A DNA stretch of 57,599 nucleotides. Origin: an uncultured Eubacteriales bacterium. Its GTDB lineage: Bacteria > Bacillota > Clostridia > Lachnospirales > Lachnospiraceae. The stretch is from assembly GCA_900539455.1 (NCBI GenBank), contig UQCD01000015.1:1-57599 (forward strand). Reading direction: 5' to 3'. This document shows, in pieces, positions 1 to 8,379 of this stretch. The notes beneath the pieces are model-generated. The model made no database searches, had not been told where the DNA came from, and was given only the letters and a program-made list of their open reading frames with translations. The translations under genes and the position numbers were made by a program. Position 1 is the stretch's first letter. Every line of letters starts with the position of its first letter.

Positions 1-593
1 AATGTATTTTCTGGCTGTTTTTCAGATAAACCCATATATTGATTTAGCAAAAACATCTGCATAGGAAAGGGTGGATTATTTGTCAATACACCTATTTCAT
101 TGTTATAGACCATAAGTCCTGTTTCTACACTCTCCACTGTAATAGCCTGATTTTTGTCTGCTATAATCCAATGAAGCTTGGCAGCAGGAAACTGTTCACT
201 AAAGGTTGTTCCTACCAGATTCATATTATCTATTAGTGTTTCTGCCTCTTTTACTGAGGCACATTTTGACAGTACCCACGGAATAAATTCAAACTGTGCT
301 ACATTATCCTTGCCATTTTCCTTATTGACCTGACTATATTCAGCATTTCCCACAAAATTAAGTCCTGCCATACACAAGCCCTTTTCATTAAAGGCATCGT
401 AATACAGTGGATAATCATTTGCAATATGTGCCATTCCAATAATGGCATAATGTGTTTTTACTTCACCTATATGTCTGAAATTAAAGCAATAATTTCTAGG
501 TGTAATTGTAATTTCATCACCATATGAAAACTCATAATCTAATGTTCTTCCAAAATAAAAATCCTTTGTTTTATAAGTTGCTGCTGTACACAT
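1..593 (-). CDS. Choloylglycine hydrolase-family amidase (bile salt hydrolase / penicillin V acylase type), 3' end outside window
   Basis: The minus-strand frame reads open from an ATG at 593 to the left edge, giving 197 N-terminal residues. The protein begins Met-Cys, so removal of Met1 would leave an N-terminal Cys2 nucleophile, the hallmark of this Ntn-hydrolase family. GRTLDYE (residues 15-21) supplies the conserved Arg and Asp. NEKGLCMAGLNF and VYNNEIGVLTNNPPF match conserved family blocks. Members cleave linear amides such as conjugated bile salts or penicillin V; which substrate applies cannot be told from this fragment. An AAAGG ribosome binding site precedes the ATG. It lies downstream of metA on the same strand, 67 bp away, and a functional link to metA is not evident. 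Confidence 0.88.
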   Translation of the reverse strand, partial: MCTAATYKTKDFYFGRTLDYEFSYGDEITITPRNYCFNFRHIGEVKTHYAIIGMAHIANDYPLYYDAFNEKGLCMAGLNFVGNAEYSQVNKENGKDNVAQFEFIPWVLSKCASVKEAETLIDNMNLVGTTFSEQFPAAKLHWIIADKNQAITVESVETGLMVYNNEIGVLTNNPPFPMQMFLLNQYMGLSEKQPENT

Positions 594-660
594 AATATGA
601 CCTTTCTAAAAAATGATAATTGTTTACAAACGGCTTAAAGCCTGCTATTTATCAGTATTT

Positions 661-1566
661 TTAAAGCTTGTAAGGAGTTACCTGATAAACATAATAATTG
701 AGCCAGTTCGTGTATAATCCATTAGCGTGTCCTCTCCAGGTTAGAAGCGGAGGATTTTTGGGATTGTCATCCTTGTAGTAGTTGTATGGAATTTTAATAT
801 CCATTCCTTTGTCTAAATCTCTGTTGTATTCAATATCCAAGGTGTTTCTGTCATATTCAGGGTGACCCATAATAAATATCTGCTTTCCTTCCTTATCCAT
901 AACAATATAAGGTCCTGCTATTTCTGACTCTGCAACAATAACTAAAGCCTCATTATTTCTTATTGCTTCATCATCTACCTTTGTATGCCTTGAGTGAGGT
1001 GCCAGGAAAACATCATCAAAGCCTCTTACTAAAGGTATCTTTCTATGAAGCACCTTATGCTCATATATACCAAACATTTTTTCAGGTAAAAGCTGTTTTT
1101 TTATTCCATAATGATAATACAAGCCTGCCTGTGCGCCCCAGCATACATGAAGTGTGCTTGTAACATGAGCCTTTGACCATTCCATAATTGATTTAAGCTC
1201 CTCCCAGTAGTTTACCTCTTCAAAAGCAAGCTGCTCTACAGGGGCTCCTGTTATTATTAAGCCGTCAAAATTTTTATCCTTTATCTCTGAAAATTTAGAA
1301 TAAAATTGATTCAGGTGACTGGCTGGAGTGTTTTTTGAAATGTGACTTTCTACACATACAAAGGTAACATTTACCTGTAAAGGGGTATTTGATAAAGCTC
1401 TAAGCAGCTGAATTTCTGTATCGTGCTTAATCGGCATTAAATTAAGGATAGCAATTTCAAGTGGTCTTATATCCTGCATAATTGCTCTGGTTTCATCCAT
1501 AATAAATATATTTTCTTTTTCTATTACAGCCTTTGCTGGCAAATCACCACAAACTCTAATAGGCAT
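661..1566 (-). CDS. metA: Homoserine O-acetyltransferase (MetA family)
   Basis: This 301-residue protein is full length for MetA, which acylates homoserine in the first committed step of methionine synthesis. The catalytic Cys142 lies in HVCWGAQAG, and His235 and Glu237 lie in MGHPEYDR. Residue 111 is Glu (GAPVEQLAFEEV). In characterised MetA proteins Glu at this site goes with acetyl-CoA use and Gly with succinyl-CoA use, so acetyltransferase is the better call; this is inference from family knowledge. The gene starts with ATG behind AAAGGATG. It has its own promoter, which lies against the end of ligA, so it can be expressed apart from the ligA-rluF genes upstream. Confidence 0.95.
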   Translation of the reverse strand: MPIRVCGDLPAKAVIEKENIFIMDETRAIMQDIRPLEIAILNLMPIKHDTEIQLLRALSNTPLQVNVTFVCVESHISKNTPASHLNQFYSKFSEIKDKNFDGLIITGAPVEQLAFEEVNYWEELKSIMEWSKAHVTSTLHVCWGAQAGLYYHYGIKKQLLPEKMFGIYEHKVLHRKIPLVRGFDDVFLAPHSRHTKVDDEAIRNNEALVIVAESEIAGPYIVMDKEGKQIFIMGHPEYDRNTLDIEYNRDLDKGMDIKIPYNYYKDDNPKNPPLLTWRGHANGLYTNWLNYYVYQVTPYKL

Positions 1567-1610
1567 ATAATCACATCCTTTTATTTTAAAATATTAATTA
1601 CTGATGTACC

Positions 1611-1639
1611 ATTGTAACAAATATCTTGTTCTTTTTCAA
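1611..1639 (-). promoter_or_regulatory. Sigma-A type promoter of metA
   Basis: On the minus strand TTGAAA (1634-1639) and TACAAT (1611-1616) are separated by exactly 17 bp. They lie in the 76-bp gap between ligA and metA. No riboswitch-sized leader fits between this promoter and the metA start, so SAM riboswitch control is not indicated here. Confidence 0.7.
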
Positions 1640-1642
1640 TGT

Positions 1643-3595
1643 CTAGGCTTCCTTCAAGGATATATAATCTTCCTCGGTAATAATCTTTACGCCTAATTCT
1701 TTTGCTTTTTTGTTTTTTGAAGAATTTGAAGTAATGTCATTATTTATCAGGTAGTCTGTTTTTGCCGTAACACTTCCTGTTACCTTACCACCTAAGCCTT
1801 CAATCTCCTCCTTTAATTCATTACGGTTGGTGTAGTGATTAACACTTCCTGTTATGACAAAGGTTTTGCCAGAAATTTGGTTACTGTCATTTGCAGCCTC
1901 TGGCACTTCTATTTCTAACTGTTCCAACAAATTGTCAAAGGCTGTTCTATTGGAAATATTATCAAAGTACTCTTTAAAGCTTTTTGCAATTACCTCGCCC
2001 ATTCCATATATGCCTACAATATCCTCTGCAGAAGCATTTAACAGCCTGTTTACATCATAGTCAAAATCCTTACATATAACCTTTGCATTTGATAGTCCTA
2101 TATTTGGTATACCTAAACTATGAATGAGCTTAGGCAATAAGACCTTTCTGCTTTTATTAACGGCTGCAATTATATTATCATAGGACTTTTTTCCAAAGCC
2201 CGGCATAGCTACAATAATATCCTCATATCTGTCAAGTTTATAAATATCTGCATACTCCTTGATAAAACCTTTATCCAAAAATTTTTCTAAGGTTTCTTCT
2301 GATAAGCCATCAATATTAAGTGCATCTCTGCTTACAAAATGTGCATATTTTTTTATTTCCTTGGCTGGACACTTAGGATTAGTACAATACAAGGCTTCAA
2401 TATCATTTGTAGTCTTTATTTTCGTAGCCTCTCCACAAGCTGGACATTTATCTGGAATAACTACATTTCCAGACATAGTAATATTGCTTGCAATCTGAGG
2501 AATAATCATATTGGCTTTATATACCTCAATTTCATCACCTATTCCTAATTTCAGGCTCTTTAATATACTAACATTATGAACACTGGCTCTGGATACTGTT
2601 GTACCCTCAAGCTCAACCGGCTCAAATATTGCAACTGGATTGATTAAGCCTGTTCTTGAAGGACTCCATTCAATTTCAACAAGCTTTGTTACTGCTGTTT
2701 CATCCTTCCATTTAAATGCAATACCATTTCTAGGAAACTTTGCTGTCCTTCCTAAGCTTTCTCCATATGCAATATCCTCATATATTAACACAAGTCCATC
2801 TGACGGAAGCTCAAAGCTTTCTATTCTTTTCGCAAAGCCTTCTACAGCCTTTGCAATGTTTTTAGAGTTTACCAGCTCATGATATACAACATCAAAGCCC
2901 TGCTTTTCTAAGAAATCAAATTGCTTCATAAGTGAATTTTCAAAATCCACATTAGCTGCACTTACTAAGGTAAAAGCATAGAAAAGTACATTTCTTTCCT
3001 TTGTAATTTGATTATTTAGCTGTCTTACAGAGCCGGCACATAAATTTCTAGGATTTTTATATTTTAATTCTTCATCTAATTCTCTATTAATTTTTTCAAA
3101 ATCCTTATAGCTTATTAATGCCTCTCCTCTTACTACTAATTCTCCTTGATAATTTATTTTTAAAGGTACATTTTTAAATACTCTGGCATTGTTAGTAATA
3201 ACCTCTCCAACCTCTCCGTTTCCTCTGGTTACTGCCTTTACCAGTTCTCCACCATTGTAAGTCAATACAACTGTAAGCCCATCCAGCTTCCAGGAAAGCA
3301 CACCTTCTTTATCCTTTAAAAAAGCTTCTAATCCCTCCACCTCTTTTGTTTTATCTAAGGATAACATTGGACTTTTATGTATCTCCTTAGGCAATTCACT
3401 TAAAACCTCATAGCCAACATTTACAGTTGGACTATTTGAAAAAATCATTCCTGTTTCTTTTTCTAAGACTGATAATTCATCATACAAATTATCATATTCA
3501 TAATTAGACATAAGTTCTTCGTCTGATTGATAATATGCCTTTGCTGCCTTATTTAAAATTTCTATTAATTCCTTTATTCTTGATAGCTTGTCCAT
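1643..3595 (-). CDS. ligA: NAD-dependent DNA ligase LigA
   Basis: This 650-residue protein has the LigA order: N-terminal Ia region (1-60), adenylation domain with the active-site lysine in KLDG (Lys103), OB fold, a four-Cys zinc finger (CPAC ... CTNPKC, about 390-412), helix-hairpin-helix repeats and a C-terminal BRCT domain (about 573-645). It seals nicks during replication and repair. The residues before the active lysine (LSWKLDG) differ from the common EPKIDG form, and the protein is slightly shorter than the usual 665-680 residues. The ATG overlaps the stop of rluF by one base (TAATG), so the two are translationally coupled. Confidence 0.96.
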   Translation of the reverse strand: MDKLSRIKELIEILNKAAKAYYQSDEELMSNYEYDNLYDELSVLEKETGMIFSNSPTVNVGYEVLSELPKEIHKSPMLSLDKTKEVEGLEAFLKDKEGVLSWKLDGLTVVLTYNGGELVKAVTRGNGEVGEVITNNARVFKNVPLKINYQGELVVRGEALISYKDFEKINRELDEELKYKNPRNLCAGSVRQLNNQITKERNVLFYAFTLVSAANVDFENSLMKQFDFLEKQGFDVVYHELVNSKNIAKAVEGFAKRIESFELPSDGLVLIYEDIAYGESLGRTAKFPRNGIAFKWKDETAVTKLVEIEWSPSRTGLINPVAIFEPVELEGTTVSRASVHNVSILKSLKLGIGDEIEVYKANMIIPQIASNITMSGNVVIPDKCPACGEATKIKTTNDIEALYCTNPKCPAKEIKKYAHFVSRDALNIDGLSEETLEKFLDKGFIKEYADIYKLDRYEDIIVAMPGFGKKSYDNIIAAVNKSRKVLLPKLIHSLGIPNIGLSNAKVICKDFDYDVNRLLNASAEDIVGIYGMGEVIAKSFKEYFDNISNRTAFDNLLEQLEIEVPEAANDSNQISGKTFVITGSVNHYTNRNELKEEIEGLGGKVTGSVTAKTDYLINNDITSNSSKNKKAKELGVKIITEEDYISLKEA

Positions 3596-4329
3596 TATTG
3601 ATGCCTTTCTTGACTTTTTTCTAATAATTTTATTAACTCAGTTAATTCTTCGTCTGATACATGTCTATATTCTCCCATAGGGAGCTTATCTAAATTTATA
3701 TTTACAATTCTAATTCTTTTAAGCTTAACTACATTGTATCCCTGACTTTTACACATTCTGCGTATTTGTCTGTTTATTCCCTGAGTAAGAATTATTCTAA
3801 AGGTTTTTTTCCCTGTCTTTTTCACACTACAGCTTCTGGTAACCACATCTATATTATGTTCCTTATCTACTAAATGAATTCCATTTGACAGTTTATTTAT
3901 AAAATCCTTTGTTATTTCTTTATTTACTGTTACCTCATATTCTTTTTCGTGGTAATTTCTAGCTCGCATAAGCTTATCAGACAATTCTCCATTATTGGTC
4001 ATTAAAATAAGACCACAGGAATTTTTGTCAAGTCGTCCTACAGGATAAACTCTTTCCTCATAATTAACAAAATCTACAATATTGTCTGGATTTGTTTTAT
4101 CTGTAGTACATTCAATTCCCTCCGGCTTATTAAGTGCTAATAAAATAATTTTTTGGTTTTGCTTTATTATCTTTCCCTTGTAGGTAACTACATTATTTTC
4201 ATTAACCTTTTGACCTACAACTGGCTTTTCATTATCCACTAAAATAAGGCCCTGTTCAATTAACACATCTGCCTGTCGTCTTGAACAGACTCCTGCATCA
4301 CTTAAATATTTATTAAGTCTAACTTCCAT
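3595..4329 (-). CDS. rluF: 23S rRNA pseudouridine synthase, RluF/RsuA family
   Basis: This 244-residue protein has an N-terminal S4 RNA-binding domain (RLNKYLSDAGVCSRRQAD, about 4-21) followed by the pseudouridine synthase fold. The catalytic Asp lies in VGRLDKNSCGL. The block TQGINRQIRRMC followed by VVKLKRIRI is typical of the RluF branch, which modifies U2604 region nucleotides of 23S rRNA in Escherichia coli; the exact target here is inferred. The start has GAGG five bases upstream. The gene lies directly upstream of ligA with a one-base overlap. Confidence 0.85.
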   Translation of the reverse strand: MEVRLNKYLSDAGVCSRRQADVLIEQGLILVDNEKPVVGQKVNENNVVTYKGKIIKQNQKIILLALNKPEGIECTTDKTNPDNIVDFVNYEERVYPVGRLDKNSCGLILMTNNGELSDKLMRARNYHEKEYEVTVNKEITKDFINKLSNGIHLVDKEHNIDVVTRSCSVKKTGKKTFRIILTQGINRQIRRMCKSQGYNVVKLKRIRIVNINLDKLPMGEYRHVSDEELTELIKLLEKSQERHQ

Positions 4330-4357
4330 TGCATCCTCTTTATATTAAAAATTTTTT

Positions 4358-4401
4358 AAGGGGCCATCCCATAACGAAAACTCACTATGGGACAGTCCCT
4401 T
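4358..4401 (-). terminator. Long hairpin between the unknown membrane protein gene and rluF
   Basis: Sixteen-base arms (4358-4373 and 4386-4401) pair with two mismatches and one wobble around a 12-base loop. On the minus strand the hairpin is followed by AAAAAATTTTT, not a pure T run. It lies just after the stop of the gene at 4433-5473, so it most likely ends that transcript, perhaps with leakage into rluF. Confidence 0.5.
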
Positions 4402-4432
4402 ATGCTGTAGCCTTCAACAATAATTCTAATGC

Positions 4433-5473
4433 CTACTGACTGTTATCGCTGGTAGCCTTAGTGGAATTATTATTTTCAATACTTGATAATTCATTCATTA
4501 CTGCAGCAAGGTCTGCATCCAGCTCTTTTGCATTTTCCAAACTATCATTTATTTCCTTCATAAGCTTATTAATTTTTGTAACATCAACATCTCTTGAAAT
4601 GTAAGTATCAAGATTCTCTTCTACTGTAAGATTATGAACTAAATACTTTCCGTCCTTATACACCACCATAAATGCTTCAAAGCCTGGTGCTGCTGTTTCT
4701 ATATTGTAGAATTTACAACCATATGTAGTTATAACAATATATGTATTTTCAACTGTACTGTTAAGCTTATAGCAGGTTACATTCTGGAATTCCTCAATGT
4801 ATTTTTTTAATTTTTCATACTCTGCTACAGATATTTTTTCTGCATTATCAACATATTTGCTGACCTCATCTATAGACACATCTATTCTCTGTGCTTTAAG
4901 AAAATTCTTTATAAGCTCTGTAATTTCTGAGTTTGCTGGCTCTGCAACTAACTCGTCCTCTTCTTTAGGTGTAGTAGTTTCAATTACTGTTGTTGTTTTC
5001 TTTGGATTATCCGTGCTTTTTTCTTTTTTAGGAATATTTGTTACTATTAAAGTTATAATTAAGACAACAAACAAAACTCCTAAGATTATCCATAATACTT
5101 TATTTTTCTTTATATCTTCAAGTGTAGTGGTTTCTACCTCCTCCTTACGCTTATTACTAATTACTCTTCTAAGATTTTTAACTACTACCTCATCTCTCTT
5201 ATCAATCTTACGGGATATATCTATTTCCTTTATTTCTTCAATTTCTCTTATACTTTCATCTTCCTTAATTTCGGCATCTAAAGCATCAAGCATACTGTCA
5301 AACTCATCTATGTCGTCTATACCTGTATTGTCCCCTCCGTTAATTACAGCCTCTAATTCTTCTTTATTTTCAACCGCTCTATCGCTATTGTTATCTGTAT
5401 TTCTTTTTCTATTTTTTGTTTTAGGTATACTATTTGTATTTCTTTTATTGGAATTATTTTGTTTATTTGCCAT
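4433..5473 (-). CDS. Unknown single-pass membrane protein with acidic N-terminal region
   Basis: I do not recognise a family. The 346-residue product begins with a Lys/Asn/Arg-rich, probably disordered stretch (1-35) and then an acidic region (about 37-90). One hydrophobic segment (about 128-150, LWIILGVLFVVLIITLIV) is followed by a Thr/Lys-rich linker and a folded C-terminal domain of about 170 residues. With a positively charged flank before the segment, the C-terminal domain is probably outside the cell. ATG start behind GGAGAAG. It is followed by a hairpin and then rluF, but no functional connection is apparent. Confidence 0.75.
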   Translation of the reverse strand: MANKQNNSNKRNTNSIPKTKNRKRNTDNNSDRAVENKEELEAVINGGDNTGIDDIDEFDSMLDALDAEIKEDESIREIEEIKEIDISRKIDKRDEVVVKNLRRVISNKRKEEVETTTLEDIKKNKVLWIILGVLFVVLIITLIVTNIPKKEKSTDNPKKTTTVIETTTPKEEDELVAEPANSEITELIKNFLKAQRIDVSIDEVSKYVDNAEKISVAEYEKLKKYIEEFQNVTCYKLNSTVENTYIVITTYGCKFYNIETAAPGFEAFMVVYKDGKYLVHNLTVEENLDTYISRDVDVTKINKLMKEINDSLENAKELDADLAAVMNELSSIENNNSTKATSDNSQ

Positions 5474-5714
5474 TTTCTTCTCCTACTCATTTCGAGTATA
5501 TTTTCAATTTATAGTTATATTTTTTATGTATTTTCGTAAATATCGTCAGATTTTAAAATCAACTTTTTGTAATCAGCTCTTACAATTTCACTTGCAATTT
5601 TTATAATTAACTTTTGCAAGTGGCTAACTCTCACAATTCAATAAAATTTTATCAAAAAGAGTATTAAAAATCAACCTTTATTCCCTCTATCACTATAGTT
5701 ATTATACATAAATC

Positions 5715-5750
5715 AAAAGGAGCAGACCTGCTTTTCTGTCTACTCCTTTT
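5715..5750 (-). terminator. Candidate terminator hairpin
   Basis: Arms AAAAGGAGCAGAC (5715-5727) and GTCTACTCCTTTT (5738-5750) pair across a 10-base loop. The one non-Watson-Crick position is a U-G wobble on the minus-strand transcript but an A-C mismatch on the plus. That favours function on the minus strand, where it could stop readthrough from the gene at 6034-6975 beyond the tRNA region. Confidence 0.45.
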
Positions 5751-5779
5751 AGTTTATATTGTATATTTCTATAAAAGCA

Positions 5780-5808
5780 TTGAAAAATAAAGCACTTTAC
5801 ATTATAAT
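5780..5808 (+). promoter_or_regulatory. Promoter of tRNA-Arg
   Basis: TTGAAA (5780-5785) and TATAAT (5803-5808) have a 17-bp spacer. The predicted start lies about three bases before the tRNA 5' end. Confidence 0.75.
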
Positions 5809-5817
5809 TTTTGTGTT

Positions 5818-5889
5818 GCACTTGTAGTTTAATGGATATAACGCACCCCTCCGAAGGGTGAAATGTGGGTTCGATTCCCGTCAGGTGCA
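5818..5889 (+). tRNA. tRNA-Arg (anticodon CCG)
   Basis: The 72-nt cloverleaf has a 7-bp acceptor stem (GCACTTG with CAGGTGC, one G-U), discriminator A, anticodon stem CACCC/GGGTG with loop CTCCGAA, and T loop TTCGATT. The anticodon CCG reads CGG. The CCA end is not encoded. A short T run follows immediately. Confidence 0.93.
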
Positions 5890-5924
5890 TTTTTATACCC
5901 TATATCTATTATCAACTATATATC

Positions 5925-5987
5925 TATTTATTGCTTAATACTTATTTATTGCTTAATACTTATTTATTGCTTAATACTTATTTATTA
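5925..5987. repeat. 18-bp direct tandem repeat, 3.5 copies
   Basis: The unit TATTTATTGCTTAATACT is repeated without change at 5925-5942, 5943-5960 and 5961-5978, with a half unit to 5987. It lies between tRNA-Arg and the DUF5688 gene and is not coding. Confidence 0.95.
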
Positions 5988-6033
5988 TTAAATATCTATA
6001 AATTAAGAAATATATATTTATTGTGAAATATAT

Positions 6034-6975
6034 TTAAAAGTCTGTTGGAATGGTCACCTGCCCCGTTCCCCTTTCATAAAGATACAAATGTCCTGACAGT
6101 CTTTCCTCCTTGCTTACATTATTCATATTTACCTCCTCAATTATCTGATTGTATATACTTATATCCTCGCTTTTTGTATATGGAATAATAATTACCTCGT
6201 GAACACTGCTGGGTATAATATACAAGTCACTATTAATAATGTTTGCAAAATCTTCCAATATCTGGTCATATACAATAGCAACTGCACCAAAAATTTTCTG
6301 CTTATTTGTAAGCACATACATATTGTTCTCCTCTGCTTCATCATTTATATATTTTAAAATCTCCCCATTTTCATAAAGTTCACCTTCAAAAAGCTGTTGT
6401 TTAAACAGCTCTGCAATAATTTTATTCATCGCGATAATATTAAAACAGCTGTATTTTCTTGTATTGAGTAAGGCTATTTTCTTCAAATCTTCTACTTTTA
6501 TATTCCATAAAGCAATATGATTATTTGTAACAACACAGCTTTGTGTATATGTGTCTGTTTCGTTAAATATACAATAAAATACTAAAACTAAATCCAAAAA
6601 TTCTATGTAAGGTATATTTTTTAACAAGGCGTAATTTTCCTCTCTATTTATAAGCTTACACCTTATGCTCTTTTGTATTTTAGAAAAATCCCTAAATTTA
6701 TCCACATCGAAATCTATATCGTCCTTATGTTCAAGGTAACACTCTACAATGTCAGTGGCAATCGTTTTTATATCACATATGCAAGTATTATACTTTTCAT
6801 AAAAGCCTTCCAAATATATGGAGGGTGCTACCTTTTTTCCTTTAGCCTTTATATTAATTGCCCATCGTGACACACCATTATTTTTAATATTTTCTGATAG
6901 GGATACATCAAAATCCTCCGACAGACTATTTTTCACTTCATCGTATACGCACTGTCTAAATGTGCTATATTCCAT
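6034..6975 (-). CDS. DUF5688-family protein
   Basis: This 313-residue soluble protein resembles the DUF5688 proteins common in Lachnospiraceae. The pattern seen is an N-terminal (Y/F)..F...V...., the block APSIYLEGFYEKY (about 50-62), the block CKLINREENYALLKNIPYIEF (about 106-126), and a final part with GAVAIVYDQILEDFA and YIIPSSVHEVIIIP. No function is established for the family and no catalytic motif is visible. No membrane segment is present. It is a single gene with the tandem repeat downstream. I judge the family from recall of these blocks, not from a search. Confidence 0.7.
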   Translation of the reverse strand: MEYSTFRQCVYDEVKNSLSEDFDVSLSENIKNNGVSRWAINIKAKGKKVAPSIYLEGFYEKYNTCICDIKTIATDIVECYLEHKDDIDFDVDKFRDFSKIQKSIRCKLINREENYALLKNIPYIEFLDLVLVFYCIFNETDTYTQSCVVTNNHIALWNIKVEDLKKIALLNTRKYSCFNIIAMNKIIAELFKQQLFEGELYENGEILKYINDEAEENNMYVLTNKQKIFGAVAIVYDQILEDFANIINSDLYIIPSSVHEVIIIPYTKSEDISIYNQIIEEVNMNNVSKEERLSGHLYLYERGTGQVTIPTDF

Positions 6976-7117
6976 TAAATACCTCTGGGTAAAATCAAAA
7001 GAAGTCTAGAATTATAAGTAATTAAGATGTTTTTATTCTATAGGATTTTCTCTTCAAAGTCAATATTATTTTTACAACCTTTTTTACAATACTTTTTTTA
7101 CAATTTTAAAAAAAAGG

Positions 7118-7146
7118 TTGAAAAATATAGTCTTATATTATAAAAT
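7118..7146 (+). promoter_or_regulatory. Promoter of efp
   Basis: TTGAAA (7118-7123) and TAAAAT (7141-7146) are 17 bp apart, about 60 bp before the efp start codon. Confidence 0.65.
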
Positions 7147-7207
7147 ATTTCATATATGTGTTTTTAAAACTATACTTATGAAACACTTTTTAAGGAGGAA
7201 CCTTTTA

Positions 7208-7765
7208 ATGATTCAAGCAGGCGATTTTAGAAATGGTATCACAATCGAAATGGATAACAATATTTATCAGATTATTGAATTCCAGCATGTAAAACCTGGT
7301 AAAGGTGCTGCTTTTGTTAGAACAAAATTAAAGAGTATTACAGGTAATGGTGTAATTGAAAAATCTTTCAGACCAACAGAAAAATTCCCACAGGCTCGTA
7401 TTGACAGAAAAGATATGCAGTATTTATATTCTGATGGTGAGTTATACCACTTTATGGATGTAGAAACATATGATCAGATTGCATTAAATGAAGAAAATGT
7501 TGGTGATTCATTAAAGTTTGTCAAAGAAAACGAAATGGTTAAAATCTGCTCTCACAATGGTAATGTATTTGCTATCGAGCCACCACTTTTTGTTGAATTA
7601 GAGATTACCGAAACAGAACCTGGTTTCAAGGGTGATACCGCTACAGGTGCTACAAAGCCTTCCGTAGTAGAAACAGGTGCTACTGTTTATGTACCTTTAT
7701 TTGTAGAACAGGGTGATAAGATTAAGATTGACACAAGAACAGGTGAATACCTTTCAAGAGTTTAA
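7208..7765 (+). CDS. efp: Elongation factor P
   Basis: This 185-residue protein has the three beta-barrel domains of EF-P, which binds between the ribosomal P and E sites and relieves stalling at polyproline. The tip loop carries PGKGAA (30-35) with Lys32 at the position modified in other bacteria. The signature block VYVPLFVEQGDKIKIDTRTGEY near the C terminus is complete. The ATG at 7208 is chosen over an in-frame upstream start at 7118 because TAAGGAGGA lies 8 bases before it and homology begins there. The gene stands alone between a promoter and a strong terminator. Confidence 0.97.
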   Translation: MIQAGDFRNGITIEMDNNIYQIIEFQHVKPGKGAAFVRTKLKSITGNGVIEKSFRPTEKFPQARIDRKDMQYLYSDGELYHFMDVETYDQIALNEENVGDSLKFVKENEMVKICSHNGNVFAIEPPLFVELEITETEPGFKGDTATGATKPSVVETGATVYVPLFVEQGDKIKIDTRTGEYLSRV

Positions 7766-7799
7766 TACTTATTTATCATAGTTATTAATTTAAACAAAA

Positions 7800-7825
7800 A
7801 ACCTCTTTTCTTAAGAGGTTTTTTT
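7800..7825. terminator. Bidirectional intrinsic terminator
   Basis: AACCTCTT and AAGAGGTT form an 8-bp stem over five bases, followed by seven T on the plus strand and preceded by an A run that gives T on the minus strand. It serves efp and the convergent vanZ-aro operon. Confidence 0.88.
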
Positions 7826-7859
7826 GTGTTTAAATTTAGCTTCTTTATCTATCTATATA

Positions 7860-8378
7860 TCAGCCTTCAATTACTTCTTTACTTCTTTTCACTCTCTTTA
7901 ATTTTATCTTCAAAATGATAACCAGAATAATTGTTACAAATACTGCGCCTGTAATTCCTCCTAAAGTATCTATACATATATCTCTGATATTTCCATTACG
8001 CCCACTTACAAATAGCTGATGAAATTCATCTGTCACAGAATATACGCAGCACATAATTGAGGAAATTAAAATCAAATACCCTTTGTTGTATTTTTTATGT
8101 ATATTAAAGCCAATTAATCCAATAGTATAAAACACACTCAATATAGCATATTCTGTAAAATGAGCAAGCTTTCTTACTGCAAAATCTAACTTATCTGCAA
8201 TATCTGTCTGTTTCCCCACCCCTAATGAGCTATATCCTTCTATATGCTCAATTATAAAAGTGGTAACTACATTTCTGCTTATTGTATCTGACTTTACAGC
8301 TGTCTGATTGGAAAAATAAAATATCGTTATCATCCAAAACACCGAAAATGCAATCCCAATTACTTTTACACTTTTCAC
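7860..8378 (-). CDS. VanZ-like family membrane protein
   Basis: This 172-residue protein has four hydrophobic segments (about 6-22, 78-96, 104-120 and 143-162) and the VanZ-family signature: FSNQTA after helix 1, RKLAHFTEYAILS, and DEFHQLFVSGRNGNIRDICID. VanZ proteins are linked to low-level teicoplanin resistance in some enterococci, but most members, including this type, have no assigned role. The start is GTG (8376-8378), one base after the aroK stop, so it is the last gene of an aroD-aroK-vanZ unit. Confidence 0.85.
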   Translation of the reverse strand: MKSVKVIGIAFSVFWMITIFYFSNQTAVKSDTISRNVVTTFIIEHIEGYSSLGVGKQTDIADKLDFAVRKLAHFTEYAILSVFYTIGLIGFNIHKKYNKGYLILISSIMCCVYSVTDEFHQLFVSGRNGNIRDICIDTLGGITGAVFVTIILVIILKIKLKRVKRSKEVIEG

Positions 8379-8379
8379 C

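Larger units (their letters stand above)
5474..5817. other. 344-bp gap between an unknown gene and tRNA-Arg
   Basis: No coding region is supported here. The stretch holds an inverted repeat (CACTTGCAA at 5589-5597 and its complement at 5614-5622), a 13-base-arm hairpin at 5715-5750, and the tRNA promoter at its right end. The rest is AT-rich and featureless to me. Confidence 0.6.

Noticed and set aside
594..660. Possible terminator after metA (GGCTTTAAGCC)
   Set aside because: The stem is only three or four base pairs and no T run follows at the right distance.
963..1163. Open frame opposite metA
   Set aside because: It lies wholly within metA on the other strand, has no ribosome site and no family-like blocks.
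1567..1642. SAM riboswitch before metA
   Set aside because: The gap is 76 bp and is filled by a promoter; there is no room for the conserved riboswitch core.
4797..5606. 269-codon plus-strand frame opposite the unknown membrane protein
   Set aside because: It is Ser/Phe/Ile-rich low-complexity sequence, as expected from the complement of an Asp/Glu/Lys-rich coding region; the minus-strand gene has a clear start and ribosome site.
5702..5890. 62-codon minus-strand frame across tRNA-Arg
   Set aside because: It is mostly the complement of a convincing tRNA.
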